This document shows positions 50,321 to 60,400 of a DNA stretch of 64,000 nt, piece after piece. The position numbers were made by a program, and so were the translations under genes. Positions within the stretch are counted from its first letter, which is position 1. Each line of letters begins with the position of its first letter. The DNA comes from Sphingopyxis sp. YR583 (GTDB lineage Bacteria > Pseudomonadota > Alphaproteobacteria > Sphingomonadales > Sphingomonadaceae). The DNA is taken from contig NZ_FNWK01000001.1 of NCBI RefSeq assembly GCF_900108295.1, positions 682,001 through 746,000 of the forward strand, in the 5' to 3' direction. The notes beneath the pieces are model-generated. The model had not been told where the DNA came from and ran no database searches. It worked only from the letters and a program-made list of their open reading frames with translations.

Positions 50321-51040
50321 TTAAAATTCGATCCGGCTGCCATCCCATGCAAAGAAGCCCCCACTGTCTTCCGGCGTCAGCCCTCCTATGACGGCGAGCA
50401 GGTGCCGCGCGCCGTCGCCGGGCCGGAAGAGCCTGTCCACGGGCACATTGCGCTTAAAGGGTGCGGAAAGCGCCGTATCGACGGTCCCGGGGTGAAGGGC
50501 GACTGCGATCGCTTCGCGGTTGCGCTGCGCGAGTTCGATCGCGAAGCAGCGCACCAGCGCATTGAGCGCCGCTTTGGATGCGCGGTAGCTGTGCCAGCCG
50601 CCAAGGCGGTTGTCGCCGATCGATCCCACCCGGGCCGAGAGAAAGGCGATCACCGCGCGCCGTTCGCGCGCGAGAAGCGGAAGGAAGTATTTCGCCGCAA
50701 GCGCGGGTCCGATGCTGTTGATGGCGAACAGTTCCTCCATCGCGGCCAGATCAATTTGCCGGGCGCTCCGTTCAGGGCGTATGCCGACGCGGTGCAGCAT
50801 GCCCGTCGCGACGATCACGAGGTCGAGAGGGCCTTCGGCAGCGATACGTCTCGCCGCCGCGCCCAGACTTGCTTCATCGAGCAGGTCGAAGCGAAATGGC
50901 TGCACGCGCTCGGTGCTGCTGGCCGTAGATGTCCGCGTGCCTGCATAGATCGTTTCGCATCCCGCCTCGGCGAGACGGTGAACCAGCGCCGCGCCAATGC
51001 CGCCACTCGCTCCCAGCACACACGCTCGAACAGCATCCAT
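50321..51040 (-). CDS. Short-chain dehydrogenase/reductase (C-factor-like)
   Basis: This 239-aa SDR has the cofactor loop VLGASGGIGAAL, catalytic Ser in AFLSARVGSIGDN and Tyr/Lys in WHSYRASKAALNALVRC. The pattern RVGSIGDN...SYRxSKAAL fits the C-factor/CsgA group of NAD(P)-dependent reductases. The ATG at 51040 follows GGAGGATGCG. It is divergent from an AraC-type regulator, its likely controller. Substrate unknown. Confidence 0.88.
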   Translation of the reverse strand: MDAVRACVLGASGGIGAALVHRLAEAGCETIYAGTRTSTASSTERVQPFRFDLLDEASLGAAARRIAAEGPLDLVIVATGMLHRVGIRPERSARQIDLAAMEELFAINSIGPALAAKYFLPLLARERRAVIAFLSARVGSIGDNRLGGWHSYRASKAALNALVRCFAIELAQRNREAIAVALHPGTVDTALSAPFKRNVPVDRLFRPGDGARHLLAVIGGLTPEDSGGFFAWDGSRIEF

Positions 51041-51267
51041 CGCATCCTCCAGATTGCTATGGATGCAGGCCGGAGCGGCCGATAGCGACATGCCCAATGG
51101 TGCAGCACATCGCTCAAGAGCGGCACTGTAACAGCAAGATAATGTGCGGAATGGCCGGTTGGTGTCCGTTCGCTACTTAGCGTAGGCTGTGAAAAGCGGA
51201 TCATGCGAGAGGCGCCAAAAGGGAAGCGGCCCCTTGACGATGGTTCACCAAACGAGATGATGCCCTG

Positions 51268-52062
51268 ATGTGGACACGCAGGCATCGCCCGCCGGCTAAG
51301 TTCGGCGATCATATTCGCTATTTCTCGGAGCGAACCGCTGAACTTGGCAATCAATCCTTGTCGGTGCCGCTGCCCGCCCGCGTCGATCAGTTGATCGAGT
51401 TCTATCTCGAAGATCGGTATCGGATTTCACGCGGTGGCGGGCCCGCCTCTCCTGCTGCAGAGATGGCGATAGTCGGGCCGCAAGGTCGTCCGGGTACCCG
51501 GCTCCACCTCTCCGGCTCCCTGAAAGTCTTCACCATCCACTTTCAGCCTGGTGGGTTGAACGCGCTGTTCGGCATCGCAGCAAACGAGCTTGCCGATCAG
51601 GGTTTCGAAGCTCAGCGTGTGATCGGACGATGCGCTGACGATCTTCGCGACGATCTTCTGCAAGCCGACGATTTTGCGGCACGCATCGACGCCGCTCAGC
51701 GGTGGGTGCTGGATCGCATAAGCAACGCGAAACCCGTCGACATCGTCGCCCGGATAGCGAGGGATCTCATTGAATCGGGCGGCCTCTCGCCCGTCGGTAA
51801 GCTCGCAAGAGAGACAGGCCTCAGCGATCGGCAGTTTGCGCGGCGGTTCGAACATCAGACCGGCCTCACGCCAAAGCTCTTCGCCAGGGCCGTGCGTTTC
51901 GGTGCGGCGCTCGAAGCCAAATCCGCCGCTCCGAAACGTAGCTGGACCGACGTGGCATATGAGGCGGGATACGCCGATCAGTCCCATTTGATCCGGGACA
52001 GCCGGCAGCTTGGCGGCGCGCCGCCGCGCAGGTTTCACGCCGACTGGTCCGCCGTTCCATGA
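51268..52062 (+). CDS. AraC family transcriptional regulator
   Basis: This 264-aa regulator has a DUF6597-like N-terminal sensor (about 1-140, with LPARVDQLIEFYLEDRYRIS) and a C-terminal double HTH (about 165-260, with VGKLARETGLSDRQFARRFE and WTDVAYEAGYADQSHLIRD). The PP.RF tail (GAPPRRFHADW) is typical. It is divergent from the SDR gene and upstream of an NTF2-like gene. Confidence 0.9.
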   Translation: MWTRRHRPPAKFGDHIRYFSERTAELGNQSLSVPLPARVDQLIEFYLEDRYRISRGGGPASPAAEMAIVGPQGRPGTRLHLSGSLKVFTIHFQPGGLNALFGIAANELADQGFEAQRVIGRCADDLRDDLLQADDFAARIDAAQRWVLDRISNAKPVDIVARIARDLIESGGLSPVGKLARETGLSDRQFARRFEHQTGLTPKLFARAVRFGAALEAKSAAPKRSWTDVAYEAGYADQSHLIRDSRQLGGAPPRRFHADWSAVP

Positions 52063-52125
52063 CGCATTTGTTCAATTTGTCCGAGTTCTGCCGGACTAGA
52101 ATGGGGGCGGCAACGAGGAAGATCG

Positions 52126-52653
52126 ATGGACAGACGACAGGCCTTGTGGGGATTGGCTGCGGCAAGCGTGACTGTCGGCACGGCGCAAGGAATCAAAATG
52201 ACTGGTTTTGACCTGAAGAACGATGTCGCGAGATTGGCCGTGGACTACGCCGACGCATGGAATGCTTCGGACATGGGCGCCATGACAGCCCTCTACACCG
52301 ACGACGTGCATTGGGTAAACATTGTCGGAATGCACTGGCGCGGCAAAGCCGAGGTCGACAAGGCGCACCGCATCTTCTTCGACATCATGTTCAAGGGCGT
52401 GCCCCTGGCGCTCGAGGATGTTGAATCGATCGTCGAGCTTCCGGGTGAAGCAGCGGTTGCCGTCATCCGCTGGTCCGTCGGCGCCTTTACCAACCCTGCC
52501 GGAGAGAGCGTTCCGCCGAGCCGCGATCGCATGACCCTCGTTCTTGTTCGCGAAGGCGGCAAGCTGCTGATCAAGCATGGTGCGAATATTCAAATCAATG
52601 AACTCGCGCAAAAGTCGGACCCGGTGACGCCGAGCGGCGGTTACGGATCCTAG
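52126..52653 (+). CDS. SgcJ/EcaC-type NTF2-like protein with possible Tat signal
   Basis: This 175-aa protein starts MDRRQALWGLAAASVTVGTA, a twin-Arg-like leader. The SnoaL/DUF4440 fold follows (about 35-165) with VDYADAWNASDMGAMTALYT and DDVHWVNIVGMHWRGKAEV, ending with LVREGGKLLIKHGANIQIN. The family binds or rearranges small molecules, and no catalytic role is certain. It is 63 bp after the AraC gene and may be its target. Confidence 0.82.
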   Translation: MDRRQALWGLAAASVTVGTAQGIKMTGFDLKNDVARLAVDYADAWNASDMGAMTALYTDDVHWVNIVGMHWRGKAEVDKAHRIFFDIMFKGVPLALEDVESIVELPGEAAVAVIRWSVGAFTNPAGESVPPSRDRMTLVLVREGGKLLIKHGANIQINELAQKSDPVTPSGGYGS

Positions 52654-52882
52654 AGAAACTTCGTGAACCTGGACGGTTGGAGACCGGCAACTACTGGGCT
52701 CCGATGGAAGATAGCCGACAGTCGTCAGGCGCGCGCGACGCTAGCTTGCGTCGTGATCAATCAAGGTATCAGCGGAGCCGCTCCGTCTTCTTTCAGGCGT
52801 AACCCTCCATCGGAATATGTCGCGAGTGTACGTGAGTTGAGTCAGGCGCGCCAATTCGGTGCTTGTCTGAAGGATGCTTACG

Positions 52883-53101
52883 ATGACTTCGAAAACTCCA
52901 CCATTCCGATATTTGCGTACGTCCGAGGCTGCGCGTTTCCTTAGCCTCTCGCCGCGAACGATGGAAAAGCACCGCCTTTACGGCACCGGGCCGCGGTATC
53001 GAAAGCTTGGCGGCCGCGTGGTGTATTCCATCCCGGACCTGCAAGAATGGGCGGATCAGGATATCCGTACCTGCTCGTCCGGGCATAGGTCCGACCGATA
53101 A
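52883..53101 (+). CDS. AlpA/excisionase-like helix-turn-helix protein
   Basis: This 72-aa protein reads FRYLRTSEAARFLSLSPRTM, then EKHRLYGTGPRYRKLGGRVV and YSIPDLQEWADQDI, the HTH_17 pattern of small DNA-binding proteins usual on mobile elements and plasmids of alphaproteobacteria. GAAGGATGCTTACG precedes the ATG. No integrase or replication gene is nearby, so it may be a leftover of an element. Confidence 0.75.
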   Translation: MTSKTPPFRYLRTSEAARFLSLSPRTMEKHRLYGTGPRYRKLGGRVVYSIPDLQEWADQDIRTCSSGHRSDR

Positions 53102-53104
53102 CAT

Positions 53105-53368
53105 CTACTTCCCGTGAGCATGGTCACCATGCTCACGGCCTGCGCCTTCGGCCAAGAGGTCGTCCAATATGTCACCGAACCAAGTTTCGAGAGCGTCGAG
53201 AAGCTGAGCGTCGATCGGCATGATGTCCGGAAGGTCGGCAACAACGGTCCACTCCTTGGCATCCCGCCGTCTGCGCGCCGTGCTATAATAGTCGAGCAGG
53301 TCATATTCCGTCACGGCGATGTCGGTCCGCACAGCACGTCCATCAATGATCTGAAATTTCCGCTCCAT
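53105..53368 (-). CDS. Hypothetical acidic protein in accessory patch
   Basis: This 87-aa acidic protein starts MERKFQIIDGRAVRTDIAVT and ends with a charged tail DHAHGK. It has EWTVVADLPDIMPIDAQLLD in the middle. The ribosome site is poor. It is convergent with the HTH gene, 3 bp apart, and lies downstream of the AbiEi-like frame. No family is recognised. Confidence 0.5.
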   Translation of the reverse strand: MERKFQIIDGRAVRTDIAVTEYDLLDYYSTARRRRDAKEWTVVADLPDIMPIDAQLLDALETWFGDILDDLLAEGAGREHGDHAHGK

Positions 53369-53479
53369 GGCATCAGGATAGAAAGTGCTACGGCATTGTC
53401 GACTGAGGGCTTCGGACCAATGAGAGAGATGAAGAGCATGGGGGCGTAGGGAAGCGACGTCTTCGAAAACGGGTAGCCC

Positions 53480-53752
53480 TCATTCGGAGTAAAAATCGGA
53501 CGGTTTGTCGTGTCCTGTCATCTGCGAGGGGCGTGATTCCTCTGGCCTGCTGTCTTCGGCAGCGGCTCTGTAGACGCCGTAGCCAACTCGAATAAGAAGC
53601 CCTTCCCTGCACATCATGGGAGGATATTGGCGGGGAACGCCGACGGCCTCCAAATCTTTGGTCCGGACAGTTCCACTCCGTTTGGCCAGATCGATCGCAC
53701 GCTCCCGTAGTGATAATCGGGCATGCGGTTCCAGTTGCTTGGAGCTCTCCAA
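53480..53752 (-). CDS. AbiEi-antitoxin-like winged-helix protein
   Basis: This frame of 90 aa has LRERAIDLAKRSGTVRTKDL, then EAVGVPRQYPPMMCREGLLI and RVGYGVYRA, which is the N-terminal winged-helix pattern of type IV antitoxins (AbiEi_4). A full AbiEi is about 200 aa, so this is only the DNA-binding part with a short polar tail. The start is a TTG with no clear ribosome site. No AbiEii nucleotidyltransferase toxin is beside it, so it may be a truncated remnant. Confidence 0.5.
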   Translation of the reverse strand: MESSKQLEPHARLSLRERAIDLAKRSGTVRTKDLEAVGVPRQYPPMMCREGLLIRVGYGVYRAAAEDSRPEESRPSQMTGHDKPSDFYSE

Positions 53753-54675
53753 ACCAACTTTCGCTGGAGTACGCCTATATTTCTCTGGTTTTTCAAGGTC
53801 TTTCGACCACAGGTACTCGTCACTATCGTCGGCGGGGAGCCATAAATCCTAAGTTATTGAAATATAAAGTCATTTCGATATCTTGCGGTTCAAAACGAAA
53901 TTTCTTCATTTTGAAAAACGGCGCTTTATCAATAGCTTAACTGGCTCGATGCCCTCCAATGGGTTTAGCCGGTTTCGAAGCAAAACTGGCGCAAATGCGT
54001 GCTGCACGCACCTCGAGATTCTCGAAATTCACGAGAATGCGCGCAACATTCGCGTACTCCGCTGCCGCGAATTTGCTGGCGCGCTGAATGGATCAGGCCG
54101 CCGTCGCGAACTCGTCGGAATCGGGGTCATCAAGCCCCGGATTTTCTTGGAGCCGAGCAATCGCATTGAAGCGCGCGATTAGACGTTTTGTGGAAACGGC
54201 CGGTTCGATAATGTCGGCAATCGGGCATTGCGCGCGCAGTTCTCATGCGAGCCTCCTATCTCCTCCAGCCAGGAGATGAGAAGCCTTGAAAAAGGTCGAA
54301 CAGAGGTTCGAATCTCGTGGTCAGCTCGCCGTTTGCCCACGAGCATTCCAGGAAGAGCAATTCCGGAAGCTGCCATTCCGAGCGAATGGCGACGCGCGGC
54401 ATTCTTTGCCTGTCGCCGCCCATTTAACTCCGCCGGGGAGCGAACATCAGGAAGATAACCAGCTCCACAAAGGTCAGCGCAAGACCCGCCCACGCAGCTG
54501 ACAGAAGGCCAAGCCCGCCGACAATCGCCAGTCTCGCCGATCACATTGGCCAGATTGAGCGACGCCAACACAGCACCGTCCCCATCGCCGGTTCAATTCC
54601 GCGCCGACAAGATCGACGGACAGGCGTCGGCGATGAGGCCCCGCAACCGCACTGCCGAGACCTCGCCTTTCGCCG
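53753..54675. other. Gene-poor region with pseudogene remnant
   Basis: About 920 bp without a supported intact gene. The part at 53770-53940 is AT-rich against its surroundings. Frames at 53883-54182 and 54088-54279 show no ribosome site or family signal. A membrane-protein fragment lies at 54424-54570. Confidence 0.5.
54424..54570 (-). pseudogene. Frameshifted remnant of a membrane protein C-terminus
   Basis: On the minus strand the frame LASLNLANVIG (to about 54540) shifts into RLAIVGGLGLLSAAW, then AGLALTFVELVIFLMFAPRR, and a stop at 54424. The second piece is one clear transmembrane helix with a basic end. The in-frame stop between the two pieces and lack of a start point to a decayed gene. 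Confidence 0.4.
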
Positions 54676-57396
54676 TTAGCGCAGTTTCCGACCTTCAGCA
54701 TCCCACACCTCGACCGCTCCGAGATTGAGCGCGCGTATCTTCGCCTCGATCTTCGACAGGTCCCCGACAATCACCCAGCTCATCGCTTCGGGACGCAGCA
54801 TTTCGTCCGCCGCCTTCGTGATTGCCGCCGGCGTCAGCGCCCCATATTTGGCGGGTAGCGTTGCCAGATAATCATACGGCTTTTCGTAGAGCGACACATA
54901 TTGGAGATAGCTGACAAACGCCTGGTTCGTTTCGAACTGGCCGGGCAGCGACAGCACATTGCCCTTCACCATCATGTCGAGTTCGGCCTGCGTTGCCGGC
55001 CGTTCCTTGCGGATTGCCCGGATTTCCTTGTCGATCTCGGCCAGTGCCTCCGATGTCTTGTCGGTCTGCACGCTCGTCGCGACGCCGAAATTCTGCGGTC
55101 CCCGCTGCTCATTGATGAAGCTGCTGGCACCATAGCTCCAGCCCTTGTCCTCGCGCAGGTTCATGTTGAGGCGCGCTGTAAAATTGCCCCCCAACACCCC
55201 GTTCGCGGCGTCATAGTCGAAATTGCGCGGATCGAGGCCGTCCGGCATCAGCTGACCGACGCGGATCACCGACTGGATCGCGCCCGGCTTGTCGACGAGC
55301 ACGACCCTGCTCTTTGTGGCAAAGGGGATGGCGGGGACCGTCTTGCTGCCCTTGGCCTCGGCGGGCGGGGCCCATGTGCCAAACCCCTTTTCGAGCAGCG
55401 AAGTCAGCGCCTCAAGCGTCGTATCGCCGCTGGCGTAGATCACCGCATTGTCGGGGCGCACCCAGTTCGTGTGCCAGCCCGCGACATCGGCGCGGGTGAA
55501 GGATTTCAGCGTGTCCGCCCGCCCAGCAAGCTGCGCGCCATAGGGATGTTCGGCGCCATAAAGGACATTGGTGAAGGTCCGCTGCGCGATCGCGGTCGGC
55601 TCGGCGAGCGACTGCGCAATGCCCGACAGACTCTGGGTACGGTCGCGCTCCAGATCGTCGGGGCGGAAGCCGGGGTTCCGGATATAGCTTGACCACAGCG
55701 CGACGGTCGCGGGCAATTCGCGGCTGAGCGAAGACAGCATGAAGCTCGTCGTATCGCTGCCGGAACTCGCATAGAGGCGTGCGCCGAGCGAGGCCTGCTT
55801 CTCTTCGAACGCCTGCGCGGTCAGCCCGACAGGCCCGTCGCCCATCATCTGCAACGCGAAGCCGCCGAGGCCCTTTTTCTCCGGCGTATCCGCCGCCGTG
55901 CCAGCATCGAACACGATCGCCATATCGACCGTCGGGACTTTCTGACGCGGCGAAAAGACGACGCGGATGCCGTTCGACAGCCGCGCTTCCTGCGCGACCG
56001 GCAAGGTCAGACCGGGCGATGCAGCGAGTCCAGGCAACTTGGTGCGGTCGGCACCATCGACGGTGGTCGTATGCGCCGCATAAGGCAGGACAGTCAGCTT
56101 GTGTGCACCGCGGGTCAGCCAGTTTTTGGCGTCCGCAAGCACCGCCGGGCCGGTGACAGCATCGAAGCGCTTGTTGTCCTCGGCATATTCGGCGGGATTG
56201 TTCGCGAAGATCAGGCCGTCGGCGAGCGCCATCGCGCGAACATAGACCGATTCCAGCGCACGGATGTTATTGCCGTAATTGCTCACCTTTGCGCGCTTCA
56301 ATTCATCAGCAGTCGGTCCCGTGGCTAGGAAGCTGTCGATCGTCTGACGGATCGCAGTTTCGACATCCTTGGGATCGACGCCGGGCTTCAGCCGCGCGTC
56401 GATCGAGAAAATGCCTGCGACCGCCATCGGCTGGTAATTGACCGAGACCGAGGTCGCGAGCGGGCGATCGAGGATCAACGCCTTGTACAGCCGCGACGTC
56501 TTGCCAGTGCCCAGCGCGCTGGCGGCCGCGCGCAGCGTCGATGACTGCGGCGTCCCGCGCCCAGGCACCGCCCAGCTCCATGAAACTGCCGCCTGCGGTA
56601 CCGTGTCGAGCATCGTATCGCGTTTGTCCTCGGACAGGCTCGGCACCCATGCGCCCGTGCGGCTCACCGGCGGCCCCGCGGCGACGCTGCCGAAATATTT
56701 CTCGGCGAGCGCGCGCGCCTGCTTGGCATCGACGTCGCCCGACAGCGAGAGCACCGCGTTGGCGGCGCCATAATATTGGCCGAACCAGTCCTTCACATCG
56801 GCGAGTGAGGCGGCATTGAGATCATCCATCGAGCCGATGATCGGATGATGATAGGGATGCCCGATCGGGAACAGCGCCCGCGCGGTGACGTCGTCCATCT
56901 TAGAATAGGGCTGGCTTTCGCGTTGGCGTTTCTCGTTCTGGACGACCCCGCGCTGCTCGTCGAGCTTGGCCTGCGTGATCGCACCGAGCAGATGGCCCAT
57001 GCGATCCGATTCCATCCACAGCGCGCGTTCTAGCCCGCCCGTTGGCACGACCTCATAATAATAGGTCTGATCGAAAGACGTCGCCCCATTCACCGCCGAG
57101 GCGCCGATTTCCTGAAGCGGCGGGAACCATTCGTCGTCGCGATGTTCCGACCCGTTGAACATCAGATGTTCATAGAGATGCGCGAAGCCCGATTTGCCCG
57201 CGGGCTCGTCGGCCGATCCGACATGATACCAGACGGCTACCGCGACCTTCGGCGTGCTGCGATCCTCGTGGACGACGACACGCAGGCCATTGGGAAGCGT
57301 GAACTGCTCGAACGGCAGCACTTCGTCTGCGTGTACCGGCTGGACGAGCGAAAGGGCGGCGGCCGCAGCCGACAGCAAAAGGCTGGTACGGATCAT
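54676..57396 (-). CDS. Secreted M16 family zinc peptidase (cassette 2)
   Basis: This 906-aa periplasmic metallopeptidase has a signal peptide (residues 1-23, ending PVHA). The active M16 half carries HLYEH at 73-77 and the acidic helix LDEQRGVVQNEKRQ. An inactive second half begins near residue 470 (VAQEARLSNGIRVVFSPRQ). It is clearly related to the M16 protein at 8572-11361. It is 81 bp downstream of the receptor gene on the same strand, matching the order in cassette 1. It should cut peptides delivered by the receptor; the substrate is unknown. Confidence 0.93.
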   Translation of the reverse strand: MIRTSLLLSAAAAALSLVQPVHADEVLPFEQFTLPNGLRVVVHEDRSTPKVAVAVWYHVGSADEPAGKSGFAHLYEHLMFNGSEHRDDEWFPPLQEIGASAVNGATSFDQTYYYEVVPTGGLERALWMESDRMGHLLGAITQAKLDEQRGVVQNEKRQRESQPYSKMDDVTARALFPIGHPYHHPIIGSMDDLNAASLADVKDWFGQYYGAANAVLSLSGDVDAKQARALAEKYFGSVAAGPPVSRTGAWVPSLSEDKRDTMLDTVPQAAVSWSWAVPGRGTPQSSTLRAAASALGTGKTSRLYKALILDRPLATSVSVNYQPMAVAGIFSIDARLKPGVDPKDVETAIRQTIDSFLATGPTADELKRAKVSNYGNNIRALESVYVRAMALADGLIFANNPAEYAEDNKRFDAVTGPAVLADAKNWLTRGAHKLTVLPYAAHTTTVDGADRTKLPGLAASPGLTLPVAQEARLSNGIRVVFSPRQKVPTVDMAIVFDAGTAADTPEKKGLGGFALQMMGDGPVGLTAQAFEEKQASLGARLYASSGSDTTSFMLSSLSRELPATVALWSSYIRNPGFRPDDLERDRTQSLSGIAQSLAEPTAIAQRTFTNVLYGAEHPYGAQLAGRADTLKSFTRADVAGWHTNWVRPDNAVIYASGDTTLEALTSLLEKGFGTWAPPAEAKGSKTVPAIPFATKSRVVLVDKPGAIQSVIRVGQLMPDGLDPRNFDYDAANGVLGGNFTARLNMNLREDKGWSYGASSFINEQRGPQNFGVATSVQTDKTSEALAEIDKEIRAIRKERPATQAELDMMVKGNVLSLPGQFETNQAFVSYLQYVSLYEKPYDYLATLPAKYGALTPAAITKAADEMLRPEAMSWVIVGDLSKIEAKIRALNLGAVEVWDAEGRKLR

Positions 57397-57477
57397 GAGG
57401 AGAAGTTCCTGTCACATCTTTGGGGGAAGTCCGGCCGGCTGCCCGAGACAAAAGCAGCCGGCCGGAAGGGGAAATCG

Positions 57478-60400
57478 TCAGAAAGTAACGGCAACACCGG
57501 CCTTGATGCGGCGACCGCCGAGATAGGTCGCACCGCTGTAGAAACGGGGCGTGTCGCCCACGCCGCCGACCGAATTGAGCAAATCGGGGCTGTTCGTGCC
57601 CTTCAGCAGGTCTTCGCCTTCGACATAGAGGCGCAGCTTGCCGAAGCTCGGCTGCATCCAATATTCGAGGCGGAAGTCGAGCGTGCGGACACCCTCGCGA
57701 TACACCGACAAACCGCGCGGATAGAAATTGTCGAGCGTGCGCGACTGGAAGCCATAGGCCAACGTCGCGTCGATCCCATATTTGTTATAGGTCAGCGCGA
57801 CGGTGCCCGAATGTTTCGGCTGGTTGTTGAACGCGATGCCGGAAAATTCGAAAACCTCCTGCCCGCCAGCGCCATAGGGCCAGTTATAGATCTGCGAACG
57901 CTTGCTCTTCGTGAAGGTGTAATTGGCGTAGATGCCAAGGCCGGCGAGCGCGCCCGGCAGGAAGTTGAAGCGCCGCTCGGCCTGAGCTTCGATGCCCCAG
58001 ATCGTCGCCATCTTGTCGCTGTTCGAGGGAGTCGAGCCGGTGATGAAATAATTTTCGGGATTCGCGGGATCGAAATAGGGGGCGCCCTGAAAATAGATAT
58101 GGTCGGGGAGCGGCACCGCGGCGAGCTGCGCGGGGCCGTTCGTCGCATTGGCCTGCAGCAGATTTTTGATGCGCTTGTAGAAACCCGACAGCTTGAGCAG
58201 GCCAATGTCCTTGTCATAATATTCGACGCTGAGGTCGAAATTATGCGTGGTTGCGGGCTTGAGGTCGGGGTTGCCGGTGTTGATCGTCAGGATCGGCTTC
58301 AACCCGTCGGGGCCCGGGATCGGAATGTTGATGAAGCTGATACGCGTTTGCGCCGACAACTGGCTGATCTGCGGCCGTGCGACCGACAGGAAATAACCGC
58401 CGCGGAAGATCAGATTGTCGCTCTCGCGATAGTTGAAAAGGACGCGCGGCAGCCAGTCGGTCGCGGTCGCCCTTTGGCTAGCGAGCTGCGTGAAATCATT
58501 CTGGAACTTGAGGTCGATGCCGAAGCCGCCGCCGTTCGACGGGTCGATCGGCCCGATATAGGTCGGAAAGATCAGATTGGAGGCCTCCAGCCGCGTGCGG
58601 TTGAGGCGCACGCCGCCGATGATCTCGAGCTTGCCGAAATCGAAGCGTGACTGGACATATCCCGCGAGATTCTGTTCGAGCGTGCGTTCGCGATTGATGT
58701 CGTCGGGTAGCACGATCGGGGTCAACAGGAGGCCGCTGGTCCCGTCGACATAGTCGTTCACATTGTCGACGAAATCCCGCAGCGATTCTTCGCTGATCAC
58801 CACGAAGCGCGAACCGGTGACGCCGATGCGCGACAGATCGTTGGGGACAAGCTCGAGCGGCAGCGCACTGATCGGCACATTGCCGCCGAACTGCGAGCGC
58901 GTGAGCCGGCTCTGGAACTTGACGCGCTCGAACTGCACGCCGGCCTCGATATAGGTCAGCGGGCCCCAGCCGGCGTTGAATTTCGCGCTATATTCGCCCG
59001 TGTAACGGTCGTTCCGGCCACGTGTCGCGTCGATCTGACCGCTCGCGGCGTCGATCGTGAAGTTGGACGTGTCGTTGACGAAACCCCAGCCCGCTTCGGT
59101 CAGCAGGGGAAGCTGCAGCCCCTTGCCGCCGCGCGGACCGAAGGGCGTGACGATATAGCCGAGCGCCGGGTCGGTCGCGGCGGGCAGGAAATATTCGGCG
59201 CGCGCATCGGCGGCGGGCATGCGCAACTGCAATCCGAAATTCGATGGATGCCGCTCGCTACCATGCGCATAGCCGACCAGATATTTGAAATCGAACCGCC
59301 CTGCCTTGGTGCTTCCGCCCAGGCTATAGGTATCGGTGATGTTGCGCGCATTGCGATCGTACACATAATTTTGCGTGTGCTGGAGCGCTTCGTTGCCGGG
59401 CGTCAGGTCGACCATCAGCGCGGTGCGATTGCCGCTCGTCGGCGTCGCGACATAGTCGAGATCGACGCCGAAACTTTCGTTCAGTTGAATCGTCGTCCGG
59501 CGTGCTTCGCTGTGCTGGAAGTCGAATTTCAGGTTGCTGTGGTCGCCGATCTTCCACTCGGCCGAAAGCGTCGCGGCGACATTCTCGTTCTCGACATGGT
59601 TGAAGGTCGTGCCGAGGCTCAGCGGAAAGGCGCGCGTTGCGTCGGGCAGGAAAGGGAAAGTCGATAACGGGTGGACGGCGTCATATTGTTCGAGCGTCGG
59701 ATTGCCGTCGGCGTCGGGTGGCAGGAACTCGCCATAGCGCAGATTATGGCCATAGCTGATCGAACGGTTGCTCGACTTGCGATACTGGACCGAGGCGCTG
59801 AGCCCGAAATTCTCGTCGGCGCCGAACTTGCCGGCGATCGTTCCCGACACCAGCACATCGTCGCTGAACTTCTTGCCCCCCTTTCCGCCTTCGACCAGCA
59901 GATTGGCGTAGCGGCGCGGCCGGTTGAGCGGCGACAGCGTCTCGATCTCGACGAGGCCACCGGTGCCTGCGCTGTCCTGGCTCGGGAGCAGGCTCTTGCT
60001 GATCGTGATCTTGCTGACCGAATCGGCGAGCATGTTCGAGAGGTCGGCGGAGCGGCCGACGCCGTTGCCGACGGGCAAGTTGAGCCCGTTGAGCTTCACC
60101 GCATTCATGTCCGGGTCGAGCCCGCGGATCATGATGTTAGTGCCATCACCGGTCAGCCCGTCGCGCTGGAACGAGACCCCCGCGACACGGCGCAACGCCT
60201 CCGAAATCGTCGTGCCGGTAAAATTGCCGAGGTCGTCGACCGACACGACGTCCGAGCTGTTTTCGGCGGTGCGCTGCAGGTTGAGCGCGTTGGCGCGCGC
60301 GCTGCGCGAACCATAGACGACGATCTCGCCGGTCGCGTTGCTGCCTTCGTCCATCCAGAATTCGGCGCTCGTCTGCTCGCCGCGGGCCACGTCGACGCGC

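Noticed and set aside
54295..54325. GGTTCGAATCTC, considered as a tRNA or att fragment
   Set aside because: Only two T-stem pairs form and no acceptor or CCA end follows.
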